Positions 34,976-48,300 of a stretch of DNA of 64,000 nt are shown piece after piece. The notes beneath the pieces are model-generated. The model was not told the DNA's origin, made no database searches, and saw only the letters and a list, made by a program, of their open reading frames with translations. Each line of letters begins with the position of its first letter. Within the stretch, counting starts at the first letter, position 1. The position numbers and the translations under genes are program-made. The DNA comes from Aphelenchoides besseyi. Taxonomy: Eukaryota; Nematoda; Chromadorea; Rhabditida; Aphelenchoididae. The stretch is from positions 10,602,001-10,666,000 of the forward strand of contig JAMPIQ010000002.1 in assembly GCA_024699855.1 (NCBI GenBank), written 5' to 3'.

Positions 34976-36906
34976 TCTCTTTTCTTCTGCAATTCGTGAC
35001 GTCAAAGTGAGGAAGTTGAAAAACCAAAACATCGTTACGATCACGTTTCACGCCCTCTCTCTCAATCCCAACGGCAATAAAACGTCGACGATTTCAAGTT
35101 GGTCGAGAGAACCACGCTGCTAACAAATTCGAAAAGGACGCCAACACGCAAAGTAGTCGAACGGCAAAGATGCCATCACACACGCTCCGCTATTTTGTTT
35201 TGCCGTTCGCTCTTTCGACCTTCTCGACGCTCGTCCGCAATCTCGGAAGTTGCTGAATGAAAACTTGAGGAAAGCCACTGGATTTACTTTTTGATCATTT
35301 AACGACTAGATGTTGACAAGGGTCATTGAAGGGCACGTTAAAATCTTGTGAGTAGCTACGAATGGCAATTAGAAGTTGAGCCACACGGCCGACACGCTTC
35401 ACAACATTTCAACGTTCTTAAGACCAACGTGTACAAAAATTACAATCCAACTGATGAAATTTGTTCATTTTTACGCGTGGTTTCTGCTCTTAGTTGATCT
35501 GATTCACGGCTCTTGATCGCACATTCACGGACGGACAGTCAGAAGGCTTATCGTTTCACGTAAAAGGCGGAAATTTGCTGTCCATGTCGTGCGTTAAAAC
35601 CAAAACATGCGAACTGTCTTTCGGTTCCCGGCGGACTCGTCGAAACGATCCGCAGAGAAAATGCCACCGCCTGGAGGACAGTGATCGCGTCAAAAATGAA
35701 CGACTGAAAACCGCTGATGCAAAAGACTCGAAATTTTTGCGTTACGCCGACGTTTGTTGTAAACACGCGCTGCACATCATCACGTCGACGTCGAAGTTGC
35801 CAGTGAAACGCTTTCCGACTAATTACTTTTCCATCCATCGATCGCTAATTGAAATGATTTTCGAGTGGAAGCTACGCGCAAAATGCCGAGAAATCCGACA
35901 CGAAAGGGAAAAAAGACGTTTGTAAACAAAAACGTTGATGCGCAATTCGTGAATTAAAACCGTCGATTTCCACGCACAAAACGTCGAAAGTAAACCGAAA
36001 CGGTTGCATTTCAAGTGCATGGAAACGATCGAAAAAGAATTTCTCCACCTGATTGTTCTTTTCGTATTTCGCGAGACGCTTCGACGGAAAGAAGACGCTC
36101 GTGCGAAATTCAAACTGCGAGCAAATCGACCCGCGAGAATCGCAAGGCGGGAGTGAATGATCGGACAGACGCGGATAGAACGGAGCTTGAGATTTTCGAA
36201 ATTTTCTCCTCATGAGTGAAGTTCACGGTCAAGAGCCACGTGAGTGCGCAACGAAAAATTCGCAGAACAGAACCGCGGATGCGAAGTCGGCGTCCCAAAT
36301 TCCCGATGTTCGATTGCTGCCTGCGGCCGCTTTTGATCGAAGGCGGGAGTGGCAAAAGATTAGACGGAAAAGCCGGGAGAGAGCATTTGTCTGTGGGCGT
36401 GAATGGAAGTGCGATTGGACGACCCGCCAACTCACTCCACGCCGCTGTTGCACGTAAAAAGTTTAATTGCTTGCTGTTCATAATCTTTTTGTTCATTTTA
36501 CAGATCAACTGAAAACGCAAAACCGTGTCGTTTGGCGTGTTAACGCAAACGCACTTTCGGTCCACGGGCTGTCAGCTAAACGCAAAAGCGGAGCAGGTGG
36601 TTTTGTCGAATTTTTTTGGCATTCCGCGAGCCCTTCGACGGCAACCGGAACTTCACACGTGCGTTCGTTGGGAACACCGGTCAAATTGTGTAAAAAACCC
36701 GTCGACCGTGAAGCGTTTCGTTCATTTTCATTGGGAATTTGATGTGAAATCAGGAATGTGCATTCAATTTTGCCAGTGACTGTTCGTATTTCGAATGTTG
36801 TTTTTGAGTTCAAAGATTCCGATTTCTTGGCATAAAATTGCAAGGGAACAGTTGCCAAGCAACCACAAGCCAACTGAAATAAAAGTTGTCAGTTAACAGT
36901 ATTTCC
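34976..36906. other. Intergenic region between hsp-25-like and BBS4 genes
   Basis: About 1.9 kb with divergent genes on both sides, so it should hold both promoters. Many overlapping open frames exist on both strands, especially 35.5-36.9 kb. None has splice-supported extension or a recognisable domain. I found no conserved element by eye. Confidence 0.4.
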
Positions 36907-38742
36907 ATGATGTTGGAAGATTTGGACATTAAAGAAGATGCCGCAATTCCGCAGCATTCAATCAACGACGTTTCACCACACGATAGTGAATCTTCAACTG
37001 TTGCGATGGCACATAAACGATCATCCGGTTCGAATGTTGCCATGAGAATCAACGACATTTCAACTGGCGGTTTGTGCGAGAAATTTGAACCGCCAGATCG
37101 CTACAACTATCGCATTTATCGGACCTACACGCTCAGAAAACTGGATCGATGTAAGAAACTGATTGACGTATGTTCGATATACGGGGTTTAATAAAAGAAA
37201 GAGTATGATTTTAGGAGCTGTTGTCAAAAAGTAGTGAGTCGATTTGCGAATATGCACTTTTGACTCGTGCTTTGATTGCTCGTGAAGAAGGACAAATTCG
37301 GGAGTCAATGGAGTGGTTGAATAAGATTGTCGACAGTAATCCGAGTTCACAGCGGTTTGTTCAAACAAATCAACTGAACTCGAAGTTTGTTTCAGGGTGG
37401 CTTACGAAATTGGTCGCACGTATCTCTTGCTTGGCGAACATGAAAAAGCTCAATCTTATTTCCAAAAAGGAATAGAAACGGATCCGAACAACTGGGTGAG
37501 TCCATCGAAAAGTAGCTTTCTAATTATCGTTTACAACGAATTCCAGCGTTCTTATTATTGGAAAGCGGAGTCGATTTACCACGCGGACAGTAAGAAGGAA
37601 GTGAACTCATTAGAAGCGGTGAACATTCGTTATGCTACGCGTGTGAATCCAATTTTTAGACGCAGGAATGCTTGTTACGATGTCCAAAACTAAACAAAAG
37701 TGTTGAAATGTTATTGTTTATTGCCAAGACATGCATCCAAAAAGATGATTTGATACCTGCTATCGAAGCGTATAAAGTGGCACAAGAGTTAAGTCGAATA
37801 TTTCTACATAACCATTGAGATGATTGTGTTTCAGTTGGAACCAGAAAACCTGGAAGTTATCTCGCATTTGGGTCTATTGTATCTAAAGAGTGGAAACGAA
37901 GAAAAAGCGTTTTCATGTCTGGGCAAAGCTCTCACTTACGATCCCAATCATCTGCCAAGCGTCTTAGCTGCAGCCGCAGTTTTGCAGATGAACGGTGATT
38001 TCGACGTTGCTTTGACAAAATACAGGTCTGCTTGAAGAGTCAATGTTTATGTAATATGGGGGTTTAGAATTGCGGCCAGCAGCTGCGACCATAACGGAGA
38101 GTTGTGGAACAACATCGGGATGTGTTTCTTGGGCAAAGGAAAATTGGTTGCAGCTATTAGTTGCTTGAAGAAAGCCAACTATCTCTGTCCACTAGATTGG
38201 AAGATTCTTTACAATCTGAGTACGTTTTTCTGGAAGACCTACAAAACTGAAATCTCGAGAATTGTAATGCAAGTCTTTAGGCATTGTCTATAGTGCGATG
38301 ATGCAATCGGCTTCGGCATATTTTTTTATGTCAGCGGCACTCAATTTACAACCCAGAAACAAGGCGTTGTTAATGGGTTTAGCAGGTTCATTTAGATACC
38401 AACCAAATCGAAAACACTTCTTTGCAGTTATTCTCACCGAATTAAACGATTTTGTTAACGCAAAAAAAGCTTACAAACGAGCTCTTCAGCTCGATGGTGA
38501 CGATAACGATTACATATTACGTTTGAATTGCGCTGTTTTCGAGTATAAACATGGCGATATTGAGGAAAGTGCACAAATGTTGGAGAATTTGATACCACCG
38601 CGTAACATCGAGGAATCTTTTCTGGCGGTTAGTGGTTCGTTTCTATTACTGAACTAACATGCTTTAGGATTTGAATTTATTAGCAGAAAGACTCAAGAAC
38701 TGTTTGCGTAGACACCCACAAAGCAGCAATTTCAACATCTAA
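36907..38742 (+). CDS. bbs-4: BBS4, TPR subunit of the BBSome
   Basis: About nine exons run from [16 protein letters not shown] to HPQSSNFNI, with TAA at 38740-38742. The protein is a chain of TPR repeats whose order and wording match BBS4. It shows [23 protein letters not shown] sequence, [20 protein letters not shown] and [20 protein letters not shown]. It then shows [50 protein letters not shown] and [20 protein letters not shown]. The BBSome moves membrane cargo in and out of cilia, which in nematodes means sensory neurons. The exon near 37555-37620 (ending SKKE) is joined by frame. The long Ser/Pro tail of vertebrate BBS4 is absent. Confidence 0.88.
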
Positions 38743-39455
38743 TTTCCTATTTTGAAGATACCACGGAAAGCAAAGTGTTGTTGGAATAAACCAAATTTCC
38801 TTCATTAAAATTTGGACTGCTAAGCGAATTAAAGTCTTTGGAATACGGTCACGAGGAAATTAAGCACAGTGATCGACCAAAAATGTGATTAATTTTCGCG
38901 TTGAGATGATTAGTGTCTGCATCTTGGGTTCTTAATTTCGTTCGCTTCGAAACGCTTTAGGAAATAGATTCATGGTAAAGATGTTGACGCGATTTCATTA
39001 ACAATTTCTATCGAAGTCACGAGTCTTCAGTTTCAGATGCTTCAGAAAAACCGCCAAAGCCTCTTGCAGCATCACATTTTGCCTTCTGCGTGATGAACGA
39101 TAAGAATGAAGTGGAAGAGCATTGAACGAAAACTATAACCTTGTCAGCATTACTATTCCGTAATTTATTTACTTTGTTACAAATATAAAAAGGCATTCAA
39201 ATTCTTGGAATAGAAAACAGAACGTCTATGAAGCACTTTACAGGGACAACGAATTGATCAAACAGAATCTTATTTGCTTCTACGGTCTTAGGTTGATGAA
39301 AGCGTAACGATTGAGAGCACTTTTCCGATTTTGTTCTTTTTTAAACGTAACCCAAGAATTGCAATTACGAAGACGACAATCATAACAATTTCGTTCATTC
39401 AAAAATAAAAGTTTCTTCAGTTAATGCACATATAAATCGAAGAACAAACGGGTTA
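38743..39455. other. Convergent intergenic region
   Basis: Lies between BBS4 (+) and the neuropeptide gene (-). AT-rich with no supported gene. Confidence 0.4.
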
Positions 39456-39995
39456 TTATTGTTCGTAGACTGTCGGCACAAGCAGGTAAAGATCTGATCC
39501 GGAGGCGTCGATTGGAACTGAACGTTTTCCCGGTCTGAAACCACAAAATGAGTTGTTTGTTATGTAAACTTACCGAAGTCCCCAACGGCCTGTTGCAACT
39601 GAACGTTTCGCAAATCGTTTGTTTAATTCGGCAGCAACGACTCTCGACAACTCGTTCAAAGCGGGAGCTTGGTCATCGGATTCTCCAATTGACCGTTTGC
39701 CGGGACTAAATTTATAGTTATTCACTGTTGTTGACAACGATGAGAAGTGCAATAAAGCAAACTCTTCTGAGCTTTACTCCATGTAAATAACTCACCGCAG
39801 ACCCCATCTTCCGTTCGCTAAAGATCGACGTTCACGAATAGCTGCATTGTTAAAAACGGAATCGTTCTCCGAGACTGTCTGATCGAAGGAGCTTAAGGGA
39901 CTTGCGACAGTCAGTTCAGTACCGGAAATCACAAGGAAAATAGCCAAAAGTACAAAGGATCCAGTGCTGATCATCGGAAGTGACGGCGAACGCAT
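39456..39995 (-). CDS. RPamide neuropeptide precursor (nlp-2/nlp-22/nlp-23/nlp-46 class)
   Basis: ATG at 39995 opens a signal peptide (SFVLLAIFLVISGTELTVA). Three exons give a precursor of about 135 residues. Two peptides are encoded, SLANGRWGLRPG and SVATGRWGLRPG, each followed by KR. The first is preceded by RR and the second by KR. Processing would yield SLANGRWGLRPamide and SVATGRWGLRPamide. They share the GR-x-GLRP/GFRPamide ending of nematode RPamide peptides. A spacer peptide (SIGESDDQAPALNELSR…) and a C-terminal peptide ending VPTVYEQ complete it. In both copies the Arg codon of LRP is split by an intron after its second base (39706-39795 and 39535-39573). Confidence 0.82.
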
Positions 39996-40837
39996 TAGAG
40001 CGCACCCAATTTTAAGTTCAACTCTAAAACTAAAAAATAAACTTTTAGAAGCTGTCAATAGCTAATTTGAACGGATATACGTTAAAGAATGTTTGTAAGG
40101 TAGGAATATTGTCACTTGACGTAAATGTCTTGAAACCTTTCAAATGATAAATCAGCCAACAGATCTTCAGGTTGGCTGTTTTAATTACACGTTTTTAAGT
40201 ACCCAAATGACCCTTTAAAAACATATCATTACGACAACTGCGATACTTCCCATCAATTAAGCCAAGGGTATGAAAATGCTCAGCTAACAGCCCGGATAAA
40301 ACTATCGAAACTGTGGTATGAACTCTCTGAAGAGCCATAAAAACAGTTCCATCGTTCAAAACGCTTCTGCCACTAAAGCGAACTACACATTTTGGGGTCA
40401 CATATTCTCAACTAAGGGTTGAATAGAAGCGGGCCTGAATTTAAACGATTAACCAAAATCTACTGACGAAACGTTATCAGGACCGAAATGGGAGATGGGC
40501 GGCGCGAAAGAAGTGATCACACCCCCGCATTTTGCCAATTAATGTACAGAAAAGGAAAAGCCAATTTCTGGTCGTAGGCGGAGTCTTCGTTTGTCCAAAA
40601 TGTTCTGCCTATAGTCAGTAAAGGACTCATGACTGTAACCAAAAAAACAACTTTCTTTGCTTCATTCCACCCATTTTTGAACATTTAAATTGTATTCCCG
40701 TTGATTAGAAGCAAAACAGGAAGGGAATAAGACGTTGGTGCAAAAAGGTTTTTGAACTTTCGCAGATTCATTTTAATTAGTTTCTTCGACTGTTTTTGAA
40801 CTTTTATTATGAGCAACTTGCAAGCAAACGTCAAAAA
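39996..40837. other. Intergenic region
   Basis: This contains the upstream region of the RPamide gene and the 3' flank of the WIPI gene. No supported gene. Confidence 0.4.
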
Positions 40838-42060
40838 TTAAACAACAGAAATGTCACGATGTGATGAGTTCGAAATTGTTGAGCGATCCAAATCGACCTC
40901 AAATTTACTGTAATTTCCATTAGAGTCGATGGCTAAAAAGTTTTGATATACCAAGTTGCATCAACATTCCTACCGATGATGTTTTCGTGGTAGATGGCAA
41001 TCTGTGTGCTCGTGAGTTGAGTACCGTTGGATGAACGGCGAGACAAACGAAGATAGTTTTCTTGGGAAGTGAAGTATCGTTTTAAGAAGCTAAACTATTG
41101 TCTTAACAAGCGTATAAACAACAAGCACCTTTTGTTTTGTTGATCCTTTTGTTTTTTGGTGCAAAACACGTGAAGAGTTGGACGATCGCTTCCAACACAA
41201 AGAAAAGAAGAATCGTCGGAAAAAGTTATACTGCAAAATAAGGTTAGTAAAAAGCACGGAAGAAACACTGCACCACGAAATGTAGGCTGGATTGTTTCCT
41301 CGTCTGAATTCCGAGATTAAAGTCATTGTTGGAAGATCGAAAAGTCGAATCAAAGTACCTTTGACCGATGCGGTAGCTAAAAAATACCCTAAAATGTTTG
41401 TTCATTCAAATTACATCGCCCATAGATTACCGTTTGGACTAATTGAGATTGTCTGCAGGTTGTGTCGATGAGCTCTGATGATTTTGTCTGTGTTATGTTT
41501 AGTTGTCGAATCAAAGATAATGCCGACAAATCCACAAGAATGAGCGGGAAATGCGATAAACGTTTGAGATCCAAAAATTGCAAATAGACCAAATGGGTTG
41601 AAGTACGTTTCAAAGTAAAACAAACACTCGGGAATGTCCGCTAATGTGTAAACATAAATGTATTGTTGAGTTGCGACAACAATTCGATTCTGTTGGCAGC
41701 TTAGATTTCGCACTGCAGATCGGACGTTCAACTGAACAGTGATCGTGTACCGATGGCAATCATAAATACAAACTGAAACAACGTTTCTATCACTTCTCTG
41801 TTGAACTAACCTTTTTCCATTGGCAATACAGCACTTGATCCATCGCCAACGAGCGCAATTAATCCGCTTCGGAAAATCGGTTCAACTATTTGAATTCTTC
41901 CGTCCATTTCAACGTGACAGATCTCTTTGATTGGATTGGAATTGAACACACGAAAACCGTTTTCGTCAACGAACGCAAAACAACTGCCATCTCTGTTGAA
42001 TTTGACACCACGTATCTGAGCGCACATGTTTACATTGTTGCAAGAAGCATCTGAAATCAC
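40838..42060 (-). CDS. WIPI3/WIPI4-type PROPPIN autophagy protein
   Basis: A beta-propeller protein on the minus strand with its stop at 40838-40840. It shows IRGVKFNRDGSCFAFVDENG, FRVFNSNPIKE, LIALVGDGSS, VCIYD-like and RNLSCQQNRIVVATQQYIYV sequences. It then shows YFNPFGLFAIF, FIAFPAHSCGFVGI, IRAHRHNLQTISISPN and GTLIRLFDLPTMTLISEFRR. It ends with FLCVGSDRPTLHVF and AIYHENIIAIDSNGNYSKFE. The FRRG motif that binds PI3P and PI(3,5)P2 is present (EFRRGNN). The overall text fits WDR45B/WDR45 (WIPI3/4, the nematode EPG-6 group) rather than ATG-18. It would act on forming autophagosomes. The first exon is uncertain. An upstream block starting MKKFANKQRSGNSSVKKRR (42295) has a fine donor but no clean phase. 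Confidence 0.78.
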
Positions 42061-43296
42061 GGACTATGTAAGTGTTGGAATTGTTTTTGTTTATTGCTTG
42101 ATTTCGAGGCTTTAGATGACTGATCCTCTTTAGAAACACAGCGATTGAAGTTAGTCGCATTTTTCGTGGTCGCATCACGTCGATGAATTGCGCTAAACCC
42201 GCGAAATCGGTGCAATCTTCTCCGATCGTCTTGACGTACCTTCTCTTTTTTACCGAACTGTTCCCACTTCTTTGTTTGTTAGCAAACTTTTTCACAAAAT
42301 TGTTAAAACAACGTACCTGATCAAACTCAATTGTACTCTTAGCTGTAAATAAAGATAGCGTTGGGTTGATTTAATTAGCAGGACGAGCAAAATAAAAACC
42401 GTTCATCGACACTTATTGAAGACCAAAAACATGTGGTTCGTTTTGAAAGCGAGAAATAAGCTCTGCAATGCTGATCACATTAAACTATGCCGCTGTTCCA
42501 GTCACTCGGGTGCGTTCCCAACGTACAGGATGAAAAGGCTGATTCATTGGCGAAGATTTAAACGGTGCGAATGTAAAGAGGGTCAACTAACGGGCCGGTG
42601 GTCACACATGTTAAACGAAGCGAAGGCGCGAAGGGTCAACGATGAGAAGCTCTGCAAGCTTGTGCGCGTAAAAAAGCGATCAAGAGTTCGCTAATCGTCT
42701 AAATTAACGTTGCAAAACACTTGATTAGCCACTTTGTTGCTTGAAGAACTATCGACGTTGTGCTCGTAAGCTCTTCATTTGTTTGTCAAGTGTTGCTATT
42801 CGAATGGTAAATGAAATCTAGTGCTTGCGTTTATTCGGAGATTGACATTGTTATTCAAATGAACCATTAAACTCAAGTAAACTAAATGTCGGAAATTTAA
42901 TCGATGAAATCTGTGATGTTTTTTTGCTTTGAACATTTGTTAATACAAAATCATCTTTGACTTAGATTCTGTTTTGTTAAAGTAAAGAACAAAACGTCAA
43001 TCAAACAACGTGGTGTTTTAATTGACATTAGAACAAAATAGCAATTTAAAAACTGATTGGTCATCTACTCAAACAATCTGGTCGTTTTATCGATTTCCGC
43101 TTTATTTCACGATGATAATCAAGTGCGCTCCTCAACGACACTGTTGTTCTTATCAATTGAGAGAACAGCAACAGTAAAGAGTGATAGGGAAAAGTTATTT
43201 TGAAGGTTTGGGCAATCTGAAAACGCAAACACTTTCTCACTGCTTATATTCGATCGAACGTCTTTTCAATTGTTCGGTTGTAAGTTCTCGACTATA
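42061..43296. other. Divergent intergenic region
   Basis: Between the WIPI gene (-) and the LRR gene (+). It may contain the WIPI first exon near 42240-42295. A basic plus-strand frame at 42416-42694 has no domain and no splice support. Confidence 0.4.
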
Positions 43297-45144
43297 ATGC
43301 GGATTGTTTTCTGTGGTCTTTTGCTTCTAATTGTGTTCGGGATCTGTGATGCCCGAGACAAAGCCATGGAGAGCAGTTCGGAGTCCGAAATTGATGAGTA
43401 TGATGCTCAAGAGGAGGAAGATATTGACTTTCTTGAACCTGTACATCCGAGAAAGTCCGAACAAATTACCGTTTGTGGTTCAGACGACAAAGGTATGTTG
43501 CTTCAGTGTCATAGAACACAGGTCATCAAAGTGAAATTTTAGAGAATTATTGTATCTGTCAACAATCAAGTCCACCATCACTTCTTTGTAAACGAAAAGA
43601 TGATGAGTATCGAAAACCTTTGAAGACGGCAAACGTTGTTCCGGCCGACAAAAACTTCAAACCGTCATACGTTTCTTTCTTTGAGAATCATCTCGACTAT
43701 CTTGATGCAGAAACGTTGCTTCCCGGACTTCAAGCAGACGTAATAGCACTTGATTTCATGAGCAATCATCTGAGAAGAATTGATGGTGAAGCCTTCAGTA
43801 AATTTAGCAAATTGAAGAAACTTCGTCTCACCAACAACTTTCTTACTTTAACCGAAGAAACGGAGTAAGTGTGCGAAATAATTTTTTGATTTCTATCACA
43901 CCTTAGTGAATGGATCTCTGAGTCACTTGGAGACACGTTGGAAAAACTATACTTCGGATACAACGAGTTAGAATCTAATGCATAAGAAAAAGTTTAACAC
44001 GCACTTTTAGAATTGAAAAAATAAACGACAACGTCTTCCAACCGTTGCACAACCTGAAAACGTTGGTTTTGGACGGAAACCCGGGAATACAATTGACAGA
44101 GAAAACTTTTTCGAAAGGCTTAGAACGATTGGAAAAGCTAAGTCTCGATTCATGTAATTTGAAGTCATTACCCGACAGCATCTTCAGTAATCTCAAGTAA
44201 GTTTGCAAACAGAAATTGACAAACAAGTTGTTTAGGAACCTCAAATACCTTTCTCTCATTGGCAACCCGTTGACGGCTGTGCCAAAAGCCTTAAATTTAA
44301 TCAACACCCTTCAAATTTTGGATTTGAGTTCCACGAATCTTCCCGAATTCACACCCCAGGCTTTGAAAGACGATCACAGCGTGCAACAGCTCTTTCTTCA
44401 AAATATGAAATTTCTGTACGAATTGGACGACTGTGCTTTTTGCGGGCTAACAAATCTTGCGGTAGATAGAGTAACTGGAACGCTAATGAGCGAGTTGTTT
44501 TAGCGAGTTGATGTGAGTGGAAGCAAGAAATTGCACAAGATTCATCCAAATGCTTTTGGGAATGTTAACAACACAGATTCAAGCCCAAAGAATCTGAAGT
44601 CTCTAAGATTGGAAAACTGCACTCTTGCAGAGTTACCGGAAAATCTCGTCGACTGGAAGAAATTGGAAGAAACCGCAATTTGGGACAATCCTCTAAATTG
44701 TGACAAGAACTTGTATTGGTTGCTCAAAAATCTACAGGACTACAAATTAAAGACAATCGTAAACGCGAAAGAACCAATGTATTTTATTAGTCAGTTTAAG
44801 TAGTTACCAGGATTCTTATTTGCAGTTGTGCTGCTCCAGATGATCTTAAAGGACAATCAATTGTAAACGCCTCCAAAAGTTTGGGTTTCAGTCCGGACAC
44901 TTCCTCGGCTTCAAGTTTCTCTTTGCTCCGAGCATTTCTAGCCTTTATGTTCGTTGCAACGATCGCCGGAATGTTCATATTTGGAATCATGTTTTGCAAT
45001 AAACGTTATGGTGGAAGCGGAAATCCTTTCTACAGACCACAGATGCCACATGTTGGATTCAATAATTTGAGTGCTGATGTCGATTTTGATGATGAGAACG
45101 AGGATCACGACGATTTTAATTCTCCTCCACCGGTAGCTGTTTAA
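43297..45144 (+). CDS. Leucine-rich-repeat transmembrane protein
   Basis: The ATG at 43297 opens a signal peptide (MRIVFCGLLLLIVFGICDA). An acidic stretch (EIDEYDAQEEEDIDFLE) and a CICQQS…LLCKRK cysteine cap follow. About eight or nine LRRs come next, for example LDFMSNHLRRIDGEAFSKFS, LHNLKTLVLDGNPGIQL, LSLDSCNLKSLPDSIF, LKYLSLIGNPLTAVPK and LRLENCTLAELPENL. An LRR C-terminal cap (NPLNCDKNLYWLLKNL…CAAPDDLKGQ) precedes a membrane helix (FLAFMFVATIAGMFIFGIMF). The short acidic tail ends SPPPVAV at 45144. Intron phases agree throughout; the one at about 43967 uses GA|GTTAGA. There is no Ig or FN3 domain. A role in neural or epithelial recognition is likely but not shown. Confidence 0.78.
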
Positions 45145-45350
45145 TCGCCTTTATTTTGTACGATAAGTCTATTTGTTATCATAAAGTTCACATAATATTT
45201 ACTATTAAAATTATGACAAGCTATTTGAATCAACAACAAGATTAGCAACGAATTGGAAATGTGTCTCAATTGTAGAGTTAGCCGTACAATAAACAATCAC
45301 TGTTTAACGGAAAACCACGAGAATAGTAAGTTCCAGAGCACGTAGATTCG

Positions 45351-48300
45351 TTAGTTGATTGGCGCCATGACAATACCTCCGGGTCCGGCTAATGTTGTTT
45401 TACCCATGAGGAAATGATCAACTTGACGTGCTGCCTGACGACCCTCATGGATTGCCCATACGACAAGTGACTGACCACGTCGACAGTCACCAGCAGCAAA
45501 TACACGTGCAGCAGAAGTGTTGTATTTCTCGAGTGGAGTTTTGATGTTCGATCGGGGATCTGCTTCGAGTTTCAGTTGTTGCAAAACATCTTGTTCGGGA
45601 CCAACAAAACCCATTGCCAGAATGCACATATCACATTCGTAGGTTTCTTCACTTCCCGGCACTTCAGTCATTTTCCATTGACCCGTTTCGGTTTTTGACC
45701 ATTCCACTTTCACGGTCTTTAGTCCTCTCAACACTTTAACTCCGGCATCGTTTTCGTGAACAAGAAACTCCTGAAGATCTCGTTAAGCAGATTCCCAAGA
45801 AATGATACTCACTTTAGTAGAAATCGCGTAAACCCGGGGATCACATCCGTTTCGAATCTTCGCTTCATCGTGTCCATAATCAATACGGAAAATCAGCGGC
45901 CATTGTGGCCACGGGTTATCCAGTTTGCGAATTTCTGGCGGCTGAGGCAAGATCTCGAACGCACGTACAGATTTTGCGTCCTAAATCATTTAACGTCAAT
46001 TACGATGTGTACGAGTATGAACATACCAAACGAAGTGAAGTGCCAATGCAATCAGTTGCTGTGTCTCCTCCTCCGAGTACAATAACTCGTTTGCCAGCGG
46101 GATTCAGACCTTCCCATTGGATGTCATCGCCTGCTCGGATCTTTTGACTGCGTTCCAAAAACTCCATTGCGAAATGGATTCCTTTGGCTTCGCGATTCGG
46201 CACTTTCAAGTCACGCGCCGTTGTCGATCCGGTACACACAACGATGGCATCATTTTCTTTCAACAGCAAGTCGGCATTCACGTGTTTGCCAATTTCAGCG
46301 TTTGCAATGAATCGAATTCCCTCATCTTCCATCAGTTTGATACGACGATCAAGCACGTATTTGTCCAACTTCATTTGTGGAATGCCATAACGAAGAAGGC
46401 CACCAACTCGATTCTTTCGCTCATAAACCACCACAGCATGACCGACACGATTCAACTGCGCAGCACATGCCAATCCTAAACAACAGTAAGTTGTGAACAA
46501 ATCAAACGACAAACCAGATGGTCCACTGCCAATGATGGCAACCTTCTTTCCAGTTCGTGCCGGTGGTGGTTGTGGAACGATCCATTTTTGAAGAAACGCA
46601 TAATCAATAATCGCACATTCAATGTTCTTGATTGTAACCGGTGGTGAACTGATACCAACACAACAAGCTCCCTGAATTGTATATCCTTTGACCAACTACC
46701 TGCTCATTACATACCTCACATGGAGCTGGACAAACGCGACCAGTAAACTCGGGAAAGTTGTTGGTTTGAAGAAGCTGTTCGAGTGCTTGACGCCAATTCT
46801 TTTTGAAAACGTAATCATTCCATTTCGGAATAATGTTACCCAATGGACAACCGGTATTGCCTTGACAAAACGGAATACCACAGTCCATGCAACGAGCTGC
46901 TTGCTCTCGAATATTCGATCGAACAGCCTGATAGTCGGTAACTTCGTTCCAATCCTTCATTCGTTCTTCCGGTGCTCGATAGATTTGCTTTTGGCGTTGA
47001 TATTTCACAAATCCACGCGTCTTGTCCAAGTCCTCTTGATTGTTGGCGATGTTTACGAGATTCTCAATGTCCATTTCATTTTCTTTTTTGTTCTCATCAT
47101 TCTCATCAGTACTAAGACTTCCTTCTGATTCGCGATCAAGTTCGTCCTCTTCTTCCTCAACGTCTGCTTCTTGAATGTCTTCGGTAGCTTCAAATCCGGC
47201 ATAATCAGCAATCGGAACACTCTTCGAGTATTTGCGGCCCTGTCGAATCATCTGAAAACATGAGCTCGTGAAATTGATTTCTCTTTCCGCTAAAAACCAT
47301 CTACAAAATACCACTTACGACTTTCTTCTTCGACTCTTTGCGTCGAGTGCGAATATCCTCCGGCGCAATTTGCATGTCCATCGACAACGAACGTAACGAA
47401 CGAACTTTTGGAAGCGGCGGAATCTCCTAAAACTCCAGAATCACCGACAACATTTAGAAGCAATCCCTTGAATTTGCAAACATGATTGATTGGAATACTA
47501 AGACACGAAAGTTAATTTAAGTTCACAGGACGATTGAAATCTCAAAAGTTGGACGAAAAGTTTATTTTACTTTTCGATTGTTTATTTCCACGATAAATTC
47601 GAATGTGCAGCTATCAATGTTTATATTTGATCCCGAAAGTGTTATTCTACAGCAAACTATTCTTTGCACATCACGAACGAAACCCATTGATGTGAAAATC
47701 TACTCACCAAATACTGAGCTTTCTTAGCTTTGGCTTCTTCCTCCACTCGTTTCTCTTCTTCCATTTCAGCTAACGCACTTTTGTAGTCTTTCGGAAAGAT
47801 TTTGATCAACTTCTGTGAGCACGCATTCCATCTGTCGAGAGTTTGTTGTCCAATTTCCGATTTGGTTTCCTTAACGAATTCGGCAATCAGTTTTTTCACT
47901 TCATCCAAATCCTCGTCCGTTGGTTTGTCGATGTCGATTGTTGCTTGATTCATAAGTTTGATGGCGCTTTCGTCTCTGAAATGCGCAACATCAGATCGTA
48001 TCGTTCTTAATATCAAATATGTTGATCGCTAAACATGCAAATAAACGCACAAGACAGCGATTTCTTTACGTCGCAAGTTTCTATCGCGCTCGTGATTTCA
48101 AGAGTTCATCCGCAAAGGTCACTTGTTTAGATCGTGCGCTCAAAATGCTTCGCTTGTTGACTGCTCTAGAGCTCTTGATTGTGTTTTGTTGCTTTGTCCA
48201 CGGGCAAGTTGACTACGGAAATCCCAATAAACCATGGTAGAATTTACACTCTTTTTCTGATTTGTGCTGTTAAGGGAAAGTAACATTCCTCGTCGACCGT

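Noticed and set aside
35823..36873. Multiple 80-150 codon frames on both strands between hsp-25-like and BBS4
   Set aside because: Mutually overlapping, rich in Arg/Ser, with no recognisable domains or consistent splice joins.
45756..46479. Plus-strand frames of 100-120 codons over the glutamate synthase small subunit
   Set aside because: They mirror conserved minus-strand coding sequence (GSGPSGLS and GGGDTATD motifs), hence shadows.
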